This document shows, in pieces, positions 36,209 through 50,225 of a DNA stretch of 64,000 nt; position 1 is the stretch's first letter; each line of letters begins with the position of its first letter. The notes beneath the pieces were generated by a model. It searched no databases. It had not been told where the DNA came from and was given only the letters and a program-made list of their open reading frames with translations. The stretch covers positions 107,879,001 to 107,943,000 of the forward strand of contig CM059584.1 of the NCBI GenBank assembly GCA_030407085.1, written 5' to 3'. The translations under genes and the position numbers were made by a program. Source of the DNA: Trichopria drosophilae (Eukaryota > Arthropoda > Insecta > Hymenoptera > Diapriidae).

Positions 36209-36573
36209 CAGTCGAGCCTCCGTATTATGGACTTCCCTCTTATGGACTATCTGTTTTATGGACTTTTTTCTCCCCCAATTACGGACTTTTCCCTCTGTCG
36301 CTGTTTATCGCCTTCCCCCACTTTTGTGCTTACCGAGGTTCTTCGGGTTCTTAATGCGCATGCGTAAATAGCGGGCGAACTTTTAAACATGTCAACAGTA
36401 CACATAACCTTAAACTTTTTATACATACATGTGCCGCCTTGCACTCGTACTTGTGCGCATGCGCGTTAGTCAGAACGAAAGGCGACGAAGTAGGGGAAGC
36501 GCTCTCTCCCCTTCATTGTCCATATTCGGGATCGGAGCATTCCCGACGAGTCCATGATACGGAGGCTCGACTG
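36209..36573. mobile_element. Pogo/Tigger-like MITE (CAGTCGAGCCTCC ends)
   Basis: A 365-bp element whose ends CAGTCGAGCCTCCGTATTATG and CATGATACGGAGGCTCGACTG are inverted repeats, flanked by TA. Subterminal tatggac repeats occur at the left. No coding sequence. Confidence 0.85.
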
Positions 36574-39500
36574 TACACATTTATATACATATATGTTCAG
36601 ATGTTAAATGTTGAATTGGTAAATGTTGAGTTTGAATGCCCTTGAACTGATACCTTTCTTTGTATGAAATATGATTTCGGAGATTAGCTGAAATTATGTT
36701 AATTAAATAACGTCCTCCGGCTAGGCCTCGATTGCAGTTCAAATTGTGAGATCGTCGCATAATTAACAATAGATCGTTTTACACACGCACTTGCATGGAA
36801 AATTCCCCAGCATGTCGTATTTATGTCAAATTTGTTCCAAGCAGTCATGCTGTAAATACGTGAGTCGCATAAGCCAACAAAGTAATCAACAAAGAAGTTA
36901 ACACATTTGAAGTTTTTAATTATTTCTTGGTAAACAACACAAAAATAGGTTCTAAAAAATTAAAAATTTATATTACTTTTACCATTTTTATTATGCCGCA
37001 AAACGCATTTCATGTGATCTCGTAAAGTTCGGTCCATTATATTACTCGATCTTTTTAGTTTTTAGTACAAAAAAATAAAATAAAATGAAACAAAAATGAT
37101 CAAAATTAATCTTTTTAGCGAATGCTTCTTCGTGTCTAACTGGTACCGGCGAGCTTCAGATCCTTGGCTAATTCTATTTCATACAGATCTCATGTCCCAG
37201 AACTTATGCGATAAGCCATCGTCGGCTGCGTATTTCTTTTATCGTGGAATCTTATTTGGATATTACCTCGCTCAATATTTTTATTTCTTGTCAACTTTCT
37301 TACAGTTCATTTCGCGATAGACTTCCTCTTATTGGTACGTTCAAAGCCCATGAACAAAACTACTTTGCTTACAGATTACTGCCAGATTAAGCACTTTACT
37401 GGACAGTGAAATGAGGCAGTTTCGTTGCGGAAACTAAGAGAGTACAGGAAAGTATAAGTGAAGGTGTGCAGCTGGTAGGAAGATGGAAATATCGTTTTTC
37501 TCTAGGGTGCTTTCTCTTTCTCTCTCTGACAACGTAAACATAAATTTATCGACCAATTTCTAGGGGTTATTTTTCTCGCTCTCTCTCTTAGTCTTCTTAT
37601 TGCTTTCGTCGTCTGACGTACTTACCCGTTCATTCATTTCGTGTCCATGTATATCTATACGCTGTCTGCACTATTTCTTTTGCTCTTAACCCTTGGTCGA
37701 TATACGTCTTCTATTTTTCTCAGCGTGCTCCGTTCCTCGGAAGTGCCACCACCCGTTGGCTGGTTCGGAACCCGCAAACCGAAAGGAATTTGGCCACCAA
37801 CTTACGCAAATATGCGTGAAATAATTGCAAATATTATTTTTTGTTAATCAAACTAAGGTATGTCTGCACGTGGGAAAGCAACGACCTAAGCTGAAAAGCG
37901 TATGTAAAGTGAGAGAAAACCCACATTAAAATGGACCATGTTTGACAGGTCATCGAAATTGCATTTAATTAAATACAACAGCAAAATACGACATTTTTTG
38001 CGCTTCCCCCACGTTTCACTACTAATGCGCTTTCTTTCACACTTTTCTCCTCGTTAATGAACCGAAAATGCAAGTCCGACAGTTTGATTCGATACGGCAT
38101 TTGCCGTAAAAGCAAAGAACGGGGCGCATGCGCGTATTAGAGACTTCAAAAACCGTTTACGCATTAATTCCGACCCCATCAACAGTTTTATGCATGACGT
38201 GGGAAAGGTAATTTGTCGGTATATGAATTTTTTATTAACTTCAACAGTTCATTATCAACGAACAAAATTTTTTTTTTTTACGCGCCCGACAGAGTTGTAG
38301 AGAAATTGATTACGGTTTTTTAAAAAAAAATTCGTTTATTTTGGTGAAGGAGTACTTTCTAAAAGGTAGTTTGTCTGCGAAAGTTCATGTTGTCCTAATG
38401 AGCGAGGTAGCCGTCGGAGGCTGGCTGCTAAACACAATTTCTGCACACTATCCTCGATTTTCTCGATTTTAACAAATGGATATTTCATGAGCTTCGATAA
38501 GCAAGAATCGAATGGACAGACAAGAGAAATAGGGCAAACCATGTCATACGCTGACAATAAAAGTTTCATGTAGAATCTTTGAGTTATGTGTATTAATTTT
38601 TTATTGAATGTCAGGATTGCGGCCGGTCTGAAAGAGAGGTTTGTTCGTCTCAATTTTTTTATTTGCTTTATAGGTTATTTCATTTTCTCTACGCTTGCTA
38701 TAGTTTCTTCATCTAACTCATTTAGATGGAAACATCAAAAAAGTTCGATTTGGCATTGGATTGTTTACACTTCTACTGGTAACAAAATGTTAGGATATGC
38801 CATTACACGATATATATTATACCGTTGGCTCTCCGCGAATGACATTCTATGTACATTCTTTAAGTTAGTCATTTGATCTGCTTTTGTGGGAATGAAAACT
38901 CATTTCTAAAACGAGAGTAGCAATAGAGCACAATAAACCTACCAGCATTGCGTCCGCGTACGCGGGTGCGTGCGCTGCGTGCGTGCGTGATACTTTTCAT
39001 TGATCATCACGAACGTTTTTACTACTCTCACTAGTAATATTTTCTACAAAAGCATTGTTAATTTTATATGCTTAAATATTTTACTACTCTGGTTTAGGAA
39101 TTTACAGTACAATATCAAAATTTAGTTGTCTAATAGTATTTTTTCCTATTACTTCACGTCTGCCCACAAATGTCTAGCGACAATAATTTTCCTATCATTT
39201 TTAAAGATCTTCCGACACAATTTCTCTCAACGTAATAATTGTTGAAACACATACTATGATTTCTATCTTTTTATTTATGAAATTAAATTGTTATATTTAT
39301 TTACTTAAAAGTACTCCTAGCTAGGAGAGTTTTTTTGCATGTCATTTTGTATGACATGTATTAATACTATTTTGTTAATTTTTATTCAATGCAATAGCTT
39401 CGTACAATGTTGTAAAATGCTCAAATTTTACGTTGTGCATCTCGACTGTGAGGCAGGGGAAATGTTAAGGTACAACAAATGCGATGAACATGCCTTGACA

Positions 39501-40511
39501 CTATATTATTATATTATTAATTAAATTAAATCCATGCAAAAAACATAAAAATTGAAGTAATATGCAACCAAAACTTTAAAGTATACAAAAATGACAAATT
39601 TATAAACTTATCTCAAGCTTTATTTCGCCTGATCGTCGACCTCGGATGCTTAGCTTTTCTAACGGTGAAGTCCATCAGGCAAATTTCATTTGTTGGCGTT
39701 GCCTTAATTAAGCTGGTATTTTCAAAAAATTCAATTTAGGGTGTTCAATCTTCCCGATTTCTTCAATTCGCAATCGAGGCGTGAAAGTCCGGGTTGCGGC
39801 TCCATTTTAAGTCCATTTTCGTTGAACACGTGGCTTCAAAATTAGGATTTTCAGCATGCCCTTAAACCAAGTGTTTTTCAACACGACTGCAAAACGAGTG
39901 TTGCTACCCTCGAATCGAATCCAATTAATTCACACTTCCTTTTTATATTTTACTTCTTACATATTGGTTATTTTTTATCTTTACACCTTTGTTTGTTATT
40001 GTTACTTCTTGCATGTTCATTTTATGTCATTTACATACTTTGATTACAAATTATGTGTCGCAATTGTTAATTCCCGTCACATCGAAATATATACAGTTGC
40101 GGTCATCTTACAATATTTTAAAGTTATTGAATTAAATAAATCTCCAAATATAGTTATTACAAATAATAATATATTATCGACCATTTCAAATATAGCAATA
40201 CCTTTAATTTTTACTTTATTTCGATTATCTTATTGTTAGTGCAATAAGCCAATGGTCGCATTGCTACCTGGTTTTCATTTCGATATATTCCCTCCACGGA
40301 ATTTTAAAGCTCATCTGCAGACTTTTGAAAGGATTCCGATGCAGGACCAAGAATCACGACAATCAATAATGTACGACTAATTATTTGATAAAGTTTCTCA
40401 ATAAAGTAGATATCATTGATGCAGTTCGTTACCATTGTTCGTAACGTACTTAATATAAAACAATGACTTAAGATATAGTTTAACTTAATACTAAGGTCAT
40501 TAATCGTATTA
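36574..40511. other. Unassigned region, no supportable gene
   Basis: Includes CT-rich runs (about 37500-37600), a GC-rich alternating purine-pyrimidine patch (38950-38990) and several open stretches of 60-127 codons without domain signals or plausible splice structure. I see no gene I can support. Confidence 0.4.
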
Positions 40512-40713
40512 CAGTAGACCTTCACTTTATTGTCCTTCACTTCGTTAGTCCTTTACATTATTATTTCCTTCACGTATTTAGCGCAGGTAAGGTTCGTTCT
40601 TCTTCCCTCATTCGTAAAGTCGTACCAATTGTTGCGGCTGGAAGGTTATCAAGAAACGATGCGCATTTATGCAAGGCGAACCTAGAGTAGGACAATAAAA
40701 TTAAGTTCTACTG
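40512..40713. mobile_element. Pogo/Tigger-like MITE (CAGTAGACCTTC ends)
   Basis: 202 bp, with ends CAGTAGACCTTCACTTTATTG and an imperfect complement finishing GTTCTACTG, flanked by TA on both sides. Repeated ccttcac/gtcctt motifs occur at the left. Confidence 0.8.
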
Positions 40714-40758
40714 TACTATAATGACTCATTTTTTAACAGTTGATATTATTATTTACAG

Positions 40759-40952
40759 ATTATGTCATTTTCGGCCCCAAGCGGTCATGTAGAGCTATGG
40801 GATAAACGTAATCAAAAATGTTACAGGTGTTTCGAATTTTACCGCTGAAATACATTCAAACTATTCACACAATTAATTTTTATTGCAGAGCTTGCAATCA
40901 GAAAAATAAAATGAATGTTTGTATGAAATTTATACTAATTTTATTATTTTAA
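40759..40952 (+). CDS. Possible short spliced exon pair, unknown product
   Basis: A 68-base stretch (40759-40826) bounded by TTTACAG and ACAG|GTGTTT is open in one frame (MSFSAPSGHVELWDKRNQKCY). A 62-base AT-rich intron ends TTTATTGCAG at 40888. The frame then continues ACNQKNKMNVC... to a TAA at 40952. The splice sites, phase and intron length look like a real arthropod gene fragment, with three Cys across the join. I do not recognise the product and see no other exons. Chance agreement is possible. Confidence 0.25.
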
Positions 40953-43383
40953 CGATATACAAAAACTAATACATATTTTAATTTAGATAACCATATGCGG
41001 TCTCCTTCGATATTGCGGTAAGCAGATTTTTGCTTACTTGAAAATTTCGTTAATAACACAAACTGTTGCACAACTAGCATGAATAATTAAATTTTTTAAA
41101 CTATTAGCTAATATCTTGAAAAACTAAAATTATTTCGATCTGTCAGATTTGTTATCCTTGGCGGTAATTCATACAAAAGTTGTAATAACAAACGTTTGTA
41201 ACATAATTTTCCACATTTTTAATATCATTGGTGAGAACCCTATAATATACGTAAATTCGGCACAGTATGAATTGTATTTCATCTTGATTGATGTTTTAGG
41301 ATATTCTGCAATTTAGCTTCCCTCTGTAGCCAACTATATGCCATCATTTCCTTTAGACTCCATATGCGCATTGTCGCTGATAATCTTGTTAATTGCTAAG
41401 GTCGATAAATCTTAACTGCGTTCATTAAAGCTAGTAAAGCGCGAACCGTCACGTATTATCAAAATATATTTGATTTTGAGGCGTTAGCTAAATTTAACTG
41501 TTCTAATAAATATTAAAAATAGTTTAAATATTACTGCATTTTTCTAAGGAATTTAGGCTACCACAATGTAATGAAAATGAATCATGTTATAACACCAGAT
41601 TTACACCATATTGTATATTTTTGTTAAAAATGTGCAGATATTTGTTTAATTTTTTTCATTTGGTTCTTCTGCCTCTCATTGGTGAATTGTGTGGATTTTT
41701 ATACCGTTCAAGAGAAAAACTATTGATAAGCGTCGAAAATGCTATAAATAATGTAGGGGAATGTAAGCCCAATAGGCCCGCTTGGCCATCCTAGGGTTAA
41801 ATAACCGTTCAAATCATGGTGTGATTACTGATTGTTGCAGTATTTTGAATTTCACTTTGCAATAAAAGCATTAATTTTTGGATGATTTTTTTACTATGTT
41901 TTAAAATTGTATACAAAAGTATATAAAAAAATATTACCATTTAAAAAGTTTTAAATTATAGTGCACCTTTTTACTAAGTTTGAAATATGAAATTAGATTT
42001 CATTGATTATATCAATGTTAATTAACCCATTAAGGACCGAACGGACTCTGTCATATAATTCCGGGATTGAAAACATTCTAGACCACTCGTTTCTGACGTA
42101 AAACTGATTCTGTTAGTAGTAAATGTTCCTGGCAGTAAAAGTGGCTGATCTATTAGTAGCACTATCGATCAAAATCTCTATAATAATAAACTGTAATATA
42201 TATTATATCATACGCATTAAATTGTTTGCATTCAAGTTTTTACATATATTTTTTTCATTATTATGTCTGCAATTCTCATACTATATCCTCATAATTATAT
42301 ATGTTTACATCCTTATTGATTTACTGTTTTTTAATTACGTTGTATATAAAATAGTTGTAAATTACTATTACCATATACAACGTTTTCTTTATTTATGATT
42401 GTTGTAGTTATTTTTTATGTAACAAAGAAAATTTTAATATTTATGGAAATATCTGAATGAAATTTAATTTCTGTAAGACCTAATCATTCGACTTTCTAAT
42501 ATTAAGTAAATATGTTACAGAAACATGTATGTATTTCAACTTGTGCGAATCCCTTAACTACCGATGACACTGATTTTGTTTTTTGATATATCTTCTATTT
42601 ATAACAATGATTTTGAAAATGGACAACAGCATCTTATTCAGTGTACCTCAGACTTCGTTATGAGCCGCAGTTGATGGGTTAATAAGAAACATTAAGAGTT
42701 TCATGGATTTGCCGAAATTTTCGTCTACTTGTTATCAAATTTTAAAAATCTCTTCCGAAACAAAAGTGTAAGGCATTACATACTTAAACCCGCTTCACTA
42801 CTTGAATGAATAAGAATTATTTGTAATTTTAACCTTCCACAGAAAATGTTGACCTGCTTCTTATTTTTTAAAATATATGCAAATTTATACGAAATGAAAT
42901 TACATCTCTTACTCACAAGTTTTATAAATGCAAGATCTAAAAAGGATCGTAAGTTTTCAACGATGCTTTCTCAAATTTTTGTAGCCTCCGTATGGAAATA
43001 AAAAGGGGTATTAACTCTCTTTTGAAATATTCATGGAGTTGCAGTCTTTGTAATGTCACGCATAAAATTACAGCTTGCATAACCTTTTGAAGGTGGTGAA
43101 AAATACTTATAATACTTAGCTTACTAGAGCTTGCGAAGTAGAGGCATCCACTTTTAACTGTCTGTATAGCATATATCGTATGGATGTCTTTGCATCTTGG
43201 TCTGATATATTCGTGGGGTTTCGTCAAAAATATGCAAATTTTTTTCCTGCCACATTTTCAAAATTTGCGGTCCTTCAATGCTACAAGTTTCCATATGGAA
43301 TATGCAATAAAATACAGGAATTCGTTGTCTTGTTCATAATAATATACGTAATGTCTTCCGACAAGCTACGATTTTAGCCAAAA

Positions 43384-43404
43384 TAATAATAATAATAATA
43401 ATAA
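43384..43404 (+). repeat. (AAT)n microsatellite
   Basis: Seven tandem AAT units. Confidence 0.9.
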
Positions 43405-43918
43405 TCACGTCTTTATTGGCAATTACAAAAACAATACAGGATATAAATAATACAAAAATGCCAAAGGGCGAGCCACAGCAATTGCTGTTTTACAGACTGA
43501 CCAGGAAATCTTATCAGATGAAGACGAGAAGTTTTCATAGCAGGATTAACAACCATACACTATTAATTATGTACATTACTTTTAATGAAACGATGTTATA
43601 ACTATATCGCGTCCAGATCAGACAAAAGTTCAAAAGTATTTTTTCGTGTAATTAAAATTAAAAAAATCATACCTGTCGCTGTTTTTTTAGTTAAACGACA
43701 AATAAAATTTATGGGCTTATTTTCGACGTAAAGTCTGAAAAAAAATGACATCGATTTTTACATTTTTTTACAAAAATGGCGAGAAAAATACGTATATAAA
43801 TTGAGAGCTGCTTATAACAGACTAATTGAGTAAATGCATAAATATAAACACAATATAACATAGTATAAACACATATTCCGTTGTGCACATGTTCATGACA
43901 AAAGACATAGTTATTACA

Positions 43919-43946
43919 ATATATATATATATATATATATATATAC
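43919..43946. repeat. (TA)n microsatellite
   Basis: About thirteen TA units ending at acagggtcatcg. Confidence 0.95.
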
Positions 43947-44975
43947 AGGGTCATCGAAAAGTATCGGACCCCCCTAATATCTTCAGTTAGAATGCACTTA
44001 GGAGAAAATGTCCAATAGCAAAGTTGTATGGTTTCAAGCGGGGAGTAAGATGATGACCTTGACTTTGACCTTGACCATGTCCTACAAGGTCATTTCAAGG
44101 TCAATCTTATTTTTTAAAATAGAACCCCCTACATTTTATTGCATATTCTTATAGCTTATCTCGAGAGCTTTCCAAAACACTATAATAAAATATTTTTTTA
44201 TTAAGTACTTTTTGAGTTATAAAGGTTTGAAGTTAACAATTTTTTGACACAAAATGTAGAATATCTTGTAAAATATTATTTAGTTTTCAGTAATCATAAC
44301 CTTAATACTTTTGTGCGCGGAATAATGAGACCAATTGAGGACTTATATGCAATAACCGGACTAGCGCTCGGAGCTCGAGTCAGACGGCTGTTTCTACTTA
44401 CGGACGGCATGGAAATCGGGTTCGTCAATTCAATACTTTTTAAAACATTTATCACGATAACTCGTAAACTACACTATGAAACGTTTCCCAATTTTAACTG
44501 CGTGCTCAATATAGGTTTCCGAAAACGACTAGGCAGGTAAAATTTCTTTATTTCGTTTTTTACGAATATGTGAATGTTTTTAAATGCCGCGTACTAGTAT
44601 TTTCAATTACGTATTTTCAATCGCTCAAAATAAATAACTAATCACATGAAAATGTAGCTAATGAAACGGAGAAGTTTTCTGCTGAAACAAAATTTGAAAA
44701 TAATATAGGAGGTTAAAAACTATAATTGATTTTCTGGCGTTACACGACTCTCCATACGTTTCGCGTGGAAGAACACCTTCTACGCATTATTTTCTTTTTA
44801 GTTTTAAGAGACTGCGCACGATTGTCAACAGTGTTTTGTTTTTGTTTTTGTTTTCTTTGTCGTTTTAGTTTTGAGGCTTGCGTAATGAAGCTCTTTTATT
44901 AGGCTTTGTTAATATTAATAATATTGTTCCATTTTGATATTCCAATATTCGGCGATATTTAAATTTGTCCAAAAT

Positions 44976-47412
44976 ATGGACGGTAATAAGAAGTCAAGTC
45001 GAAAAAGAAATCGACACGAAGTGACATGAGCGACGATGAGTGACAACGAACTGTGAAGAAAACTAAGAGAAATGAGGTTAGTAATTAAATCACGTTATCA
45101 AATTTATGTAGGTTTCGTTAGACATAATACTGTTCAATACATGGACGAAAGTGTGTTTACAATGGCTTTTTATTTATGATTGTGTTTATTAAAATTGTTA
45201 TGTTGTTAACTTGTTTCATTTGAAAACCATTGTTTTCATTAGTAGCTACAATGTTTACATGTTTTGCAGATGTGTAAATTTTTACAATGTTTCATCAGAG
45301 TTTATCAATATTGTATCAATTATTAGTTCGATAATCGAAAGTATAGACTGTGTGCACATAATTGACGTGTGTGTAAAGTGAGGTTGTGTTGTCATATACA
45401 TGCAGACAACTAGCACCATCTACTTTGCACTTGAGTATCATTTGCACACGATTTTGTAAGCATATACACGATAACACAACCTCTCTCTTACATATGTGTG
45501 AGTGACGCACATAGTCTATAGAACACGAATTATTTGCTTGCATATTTTTTACAATTTGCAACATTTCGTCGATTACCATATTTCAAAAATTTAATACGCA
45601 TAGATATCTGCTTCAACGTTTATATATGTAGAAATTATAACTTTTTATTGAATTTTATGTTTTTACTGGGCCACCTGAAACTATTACTGTCAAAAATGTT
45701 GCACATACAATAATATGATATTACATATAAATTAATAAAAATTATTAATTGTATATTATATTTATTTTAGGGAAAAGAGTACGTGTCCGCAAGCGGAAAT
45801 GTAGTGAATGAAAAAAAAATCACGGAAATTACATCGTGTTGTAGAAAAGAGTGTTTTTCTCAAATTGAACATATTTCACAAAGAGAATTTCATGAGGCCT
45901 TTTGGAAAATTGGAAATTATCATCGACAAAATATTATGCTTTCCGGGCTGATGAAAAGAAAACTCGATCCATCTGGAAATAAAATACGTGTTGCTTGGAA
46001 TTACTGTTATTGCGATCCAATGTATGACGTCAGAGTTTCTGTATGCATGGATTTTCTTTGCAAACTTATTGGTATCGATAAAAGTAGATTTCATACAGTT
46101 CAGAAGAAGATTGTAAATGGAGAATCATTGGAAGATAACCGCGGCAAACATGATCGCCATCATGTTTTACTGACCGAAGAAGTGAAATATCTAATTGATC
46201 AACATTGTGAAAGTATTCCTCACACCGAATCACACTATTCAGGTAATAAAACGAGCTTGAAATATTTTGAAAATCCGGAGCTAACATTAAATCGCCTATA
46301 TGAATGGTTTTTAGATTATTATGCTTCTGTTACTGGTAATCTGGAAGTCCCATTGAGTTTCCAAACATACGTCAGATACTTCAACCATCACTTGAATTTC
46401 TCTTTTCGTTTGCCACGTACAGACGTGTGCAATGTATGTTTCGAAAACGAATCAAAAGATCAGGAAAGCGACGATTTTCGATTACACAAAAAAAAATATA
46501 ACAGATTACACAAATTTGAAGAAATCGATGCTCTCTGAAAAGGTATTGTGTTGTGAGTTTGACATCGGTCAAAATCTTCCACTACCTAAACTCTCTGTCT
46601 CTGATCAGTTTTACAGAAGATTAATATGGTTACATATCTTTAACGTTCACATCCATAACAGCGATCGAAGTTACATGTATCCATTTATGGAGGGATATTT
46701 CAAAAAAGGAGGTAATACCGTTTGCAATTTGTTATTATACGCAATACTGGAAGAATTCAAACTAGAATGTCACAACAAAATTTAACTGTTTTCTGACGCA
46801 TGTGGTGGACAAAACAGAAATTACGAAATGTTGCTCTTTCTTTCTTTGTTATCATCGAATCTCCAAGTTGAAATCCAACATCTGTTTCCAGTCCGTGGTC
46901 ACTCATATAGTGTATGTGATCGCAATTTCGGCCTTGACGGTAAGAAAAAAAAAGTTGTGGAGCGCATAGAAACAGAGAGCGAATATATCGAAATCATTAA
47001 AAGTGCGAAATCAAACCCTTTTATAATCGTTGAAAAATCAAAATACGATATGAAAGATTTTGATAAAACATTGAAAAATGCTGCAAAAATTCCAAAAGAG
47101 GTACAGATTAGCAAAGCAGTCAAGATTGTATATTACCCTAATGGACAAATTGACGTTTATTATGATTATGTTGGGTCACCAGTAACATTCTTGATTGAAA
47201 CGACGGTAACATTTAAAGATTTGTTGAGTGCACCACCCCCAAAAATCGTTGGAATCACTCAAGAAAAAGCCACTGATTTAAAAACGCTTTTAAAATATCT
47301 AACACCTAACGGACAACAGTTTTTCAACGATTTTCTCAAGAATGTACACATCAAACCGAAGAAAAACGAACAGAAAAAATCAACAGGAAAAAATCAACCC
47401 AAAAAAGACTGA
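44976..47412 (+). pseudogene. Decayed transposon-associated gene, DUF7869-like
   Basis: Exon 1 (44976-45076) starts with an ATG and a basic stretch (KKSSRKRNRH). It is joined in phase 0 to exon 2 (45771-47412) across a 694-base GT-AG intron. Exon 2 shows the order seen in a large family of uncharacterised insect transposon-like proteins: GKEYV near the start, HCESIPHTESHY, RTDVCNVCF, CCEFDIGQNLPLP, FSDACGGQNRNYEM and FPVRGHSYSVCDRNFG. The acidic residues in CCEFD and FSDAC could be DDE-type catalytic positions, which is inference. Defects: two TGA codons in exon 1, a frameshift near 46500-46540 and a TAA at 46783-46785. The Lys-rich C-terminus ends at 47412. I am confident of the family resemblance, less of its name. 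Confidence 0.65.
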
Positions 47413-47508
47413 AAAATTGATATTGATTAATATATATACATATATATGATGTATATAAAATGTGTTTAAGGGGGTTCTATAGTAGAATTTTTACCGACAT
47501 TTTTAGGT

Positions 47509-47862
47509 GAAATTTATTTCAGGGATTTTTCCGCCATTTCTCAACCGATTTCGCTGAAATTTTAACAGCGATCTCATGAAACGATTACTTTCACTTTCTT
47601 GGAAGCAGAATTTTGAAAAACGATAAAAATTAATTTTTTAATTTTATTTAATTACTTTTTACAGTTCCGCGATTTGCCACGGTATCAACATGGCGCTGAA
47701 ACTCGTTCACCTCAAATCGTTTTTCGATAAATACAGAAGTTTTAGGCAGTTATTGCAAAATCGGCTTCCAAGAAAGTAATTCTACGATGATCAGAAACAT
47801 TACTGAGTTTACAGAAATCGTTTCCGTGCAGTAATGGCAGCGTAATCCCTGAAATAAATTTT
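47509..47862. repeat. Inverted repeat, likely small foldback element
   Basis: gaaatttatttcaggga (47509) faces tccctgaaataaatttt (47846), and cactttcttggaagc (47592) faces gcttccaagaaagt (47764), in nested order. No coding sequence. Confidence 0.65.
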
Positions 47863-48367
47863 GCCGTATTTCTCGGAACAACGGTTCTTATCTGTGCTAT
47901 GGCAGTCACCGCGAGATTTCGGATAAGAACCGTGCTAGAAATAGCCAGTGCTGCCCTCGCACGGTGATGACTGCCATAAGTTCATACACACACATACGCG
48001 CGAGGTTCGTATACGTGTGATGTCATTACTCGAATTCTCATAAGTGACAATGGAAGAACAAATTGTCAAATTGGAATGACAAGTTATCACTTGGCTGGAG
48101 AATAACTCGTTGAACGAGTTAATCGAAATTTTTGAAGGTAAGTAAAAAAAAAAGAACAAATTAATTACAAATATGTCCTGAGGCGGAACAATTTTTGTTG
48201 AAGTGTGTTAGTGAGAATGTGTGTGACTATCGCCTTCCAATAATACAATTGGAGCATATATACTGTTGTCCTTGTTATATAAGTATTTTTCAGCCTGCAT
48301 GCACCGAAAGTGGGCATTCTAACCTCGCTACGCTCGGTGAGTGATATTTTATACAATTATTAGGACT

Positions 48368-48656
48368 GAAGAATACAGGACAGTAAGTTCGAACTGATCC
48401 TTCGTCTTTTAGACCAGCTAATGTTTGAAGAACTGTCAAATATCTAATAGTACACGGAAATAGCTCAGCGCACACCTGGTTTACTGTTAGATATTTGACA
48501 GTTCTTAAGCTGTATTATAAGATATTTACACCATTATTTTATTAGATATTAACATTAGATAGTACAGTGTACTATTAGATATTTGACAGCTCTTAACAGA
48601 AATTAGCTAATCTAAAAGACGAAGCATCAGTTCAAACTTACTGTCCTGTATTCTTC
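48368..48656. mobile_element. Foldback MITE, ~53-bp arms
   Basis: gaagaatacaggacagtaag...cttttaga at 48368-48420 is inverted at 48604-48656. Inside, the motif gtcaaatatctaata recurs in both orientations. Confidence 0.8.
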
Positions 48657-48753
48657 GATCATAATAATTGTAAAAAATATAAACAAACTCGAAGTTTGGG
48701 GTTACCACGAACCTGGTTTGTATTCAGCCCAAGTAAAATACAAATTTAATATA

Positions 48754-49466
48754 TCGGTACATGAAAGTATTTCATAATAATAATCTTCACAGCTGTCTTA
48801 TAAAGTTATTGTTAAGCCAAATGATGCGCATGATTCAGAATGAATGCTTCATTTAAGAGTAAAATGTCATAGCAGGTATCCATTTGATATTAATATTTTA
48901 CATATATTTCATAAGAATAACTTGCTTTCTTATCTTGACAACTCGAAAGTGCTTGACAAAATTTCTGCCCTTTACGTACAATAGATTCGAAATGGCATTA
49001 GTCGTTCTGAAATTTCAACTAGTCAATTTTTGTCAAAATTCATAAATTTTTTTCTCACAATCTATTAGGTTTACAAAAAAAATCATTTGTAGCTTTTTGA
49101 TTTGTTTTGTCATGTAGAATCAGCCTGTATTTTTTATATTGCCCCTTGTCCCTCAATTAGAAAAGTCGAATTTAGGCAAAAATCATCGACTAGTTGAAAC
49201 TTCAGAAAGACTAATGCCATTTCGAATCAATTGTACGTAAAGGCTGAAACTTTGTACATCACTTTCTTTCAAGTTGTCAACATAAGAAAGCACGTTATTT
49301 TTATGAAATATATGTAAAACATTAATATCAAATAAAAACCTGCTATGGCCTATTACTCTTAAATGGGGCGTACATTCTGTATCAGGCGCATCATTTGGCT
49401 TCACAATAACTTTATAAGATTACATCCATGAAAAATACTCTTATGAAATACTTTTATGTACTGGTA
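48754..49466. mobile_element. Foldback element with ~290-bp arms
   Basis: Arms of about 48754-49043 and 49166-49466 are imperfect reverse complements (for instance cgaaatggcattagtc facing gactaatgccatttcg), separated by 120 bp. No coding sequence. Confidence 0.8.
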
Positions 49467-49937
49467 TTTCTGTAAACTATTTCTTTTTGTATATATGTAG
49501 TTAAATATACTTTTTTAAAAAACTGCAAAACAAAGCAATCCATGTGTACCCTCCACGATACCTACATTTTGCATTAAATTAATCATATAAATTTAGATAG
49601 GAGAGGAATATTTACACAATTTGTTTGCAGGAAATGGAATTGTGGGAACTTTTTCAATGTGGGAAAGTATGGGATTTGAAAATGAATAATTTAACAGGTT
49701 AACTGCATCATTCTCTGTCTTTTTTATTTTAATTATTATCTTTTTTATTAGAATTTAACTTGCATTATCAACGGGCTACAAAATAAAAACACACATTTAT
49801 ACTAATACACAATATATTTCAGAAATATTTTTAGGTATTATTTAGCGCGTGTTTATGTGGGATATCGCATTACAATTCGACAGGAATACGAATACGACAT
49901 TATAATGGGAGCCATAAAAGGTTATGCGAACTACATA
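49467..49937. other. No gene seen
   Basis: AT-rich sequence between a foldback element and the Tigger element. Nothing supportable. Confidence 0.4.
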
Positions 49938-50225
49938 CAGTAGGCCCTGTCCAAATGCATACTGTCCAAATGCATAGTCCTGTCCAAATGCATAATTTTT
50001 TCCTGGCCAAACGCATATTTTCTTCCCCGCTATTCTCCCCACTACAAGCCCTCACATATATACAATGTATGTATGTATGTTAAGTTGGTATGACATATGT
50101 GTGCGAGCTAAAAACCTGTGTTTATCCCGTTTATCCTACCATGTAAATGAGTGAATATGTACATATTATGTTTATATATAATTATGTGAACTTACAGTGT
50201 ATGTTATAAAATATATACAAAATAT

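Larger units (their letters stand above)
40953..44975. other. Unassigned AT-rich region
   Basis: No supportable gene. Contains an (AAT)n tract (about 43384-43404), a (TA)n tract (about 43919-43946) followed directly by acagggtcatcgaaaag, a phrase of transposon-edge type, and repeated tgaccttga motifs at 44055-44105. Confidence 0.4.

Noticed and set aside
39856..40239. 127-codon open frame rich in Phe/Ile/Tyr
   Set aside because: The composition is that of translated AT-rich DNA; no signal sequence, family motif or splice context supports a gene.
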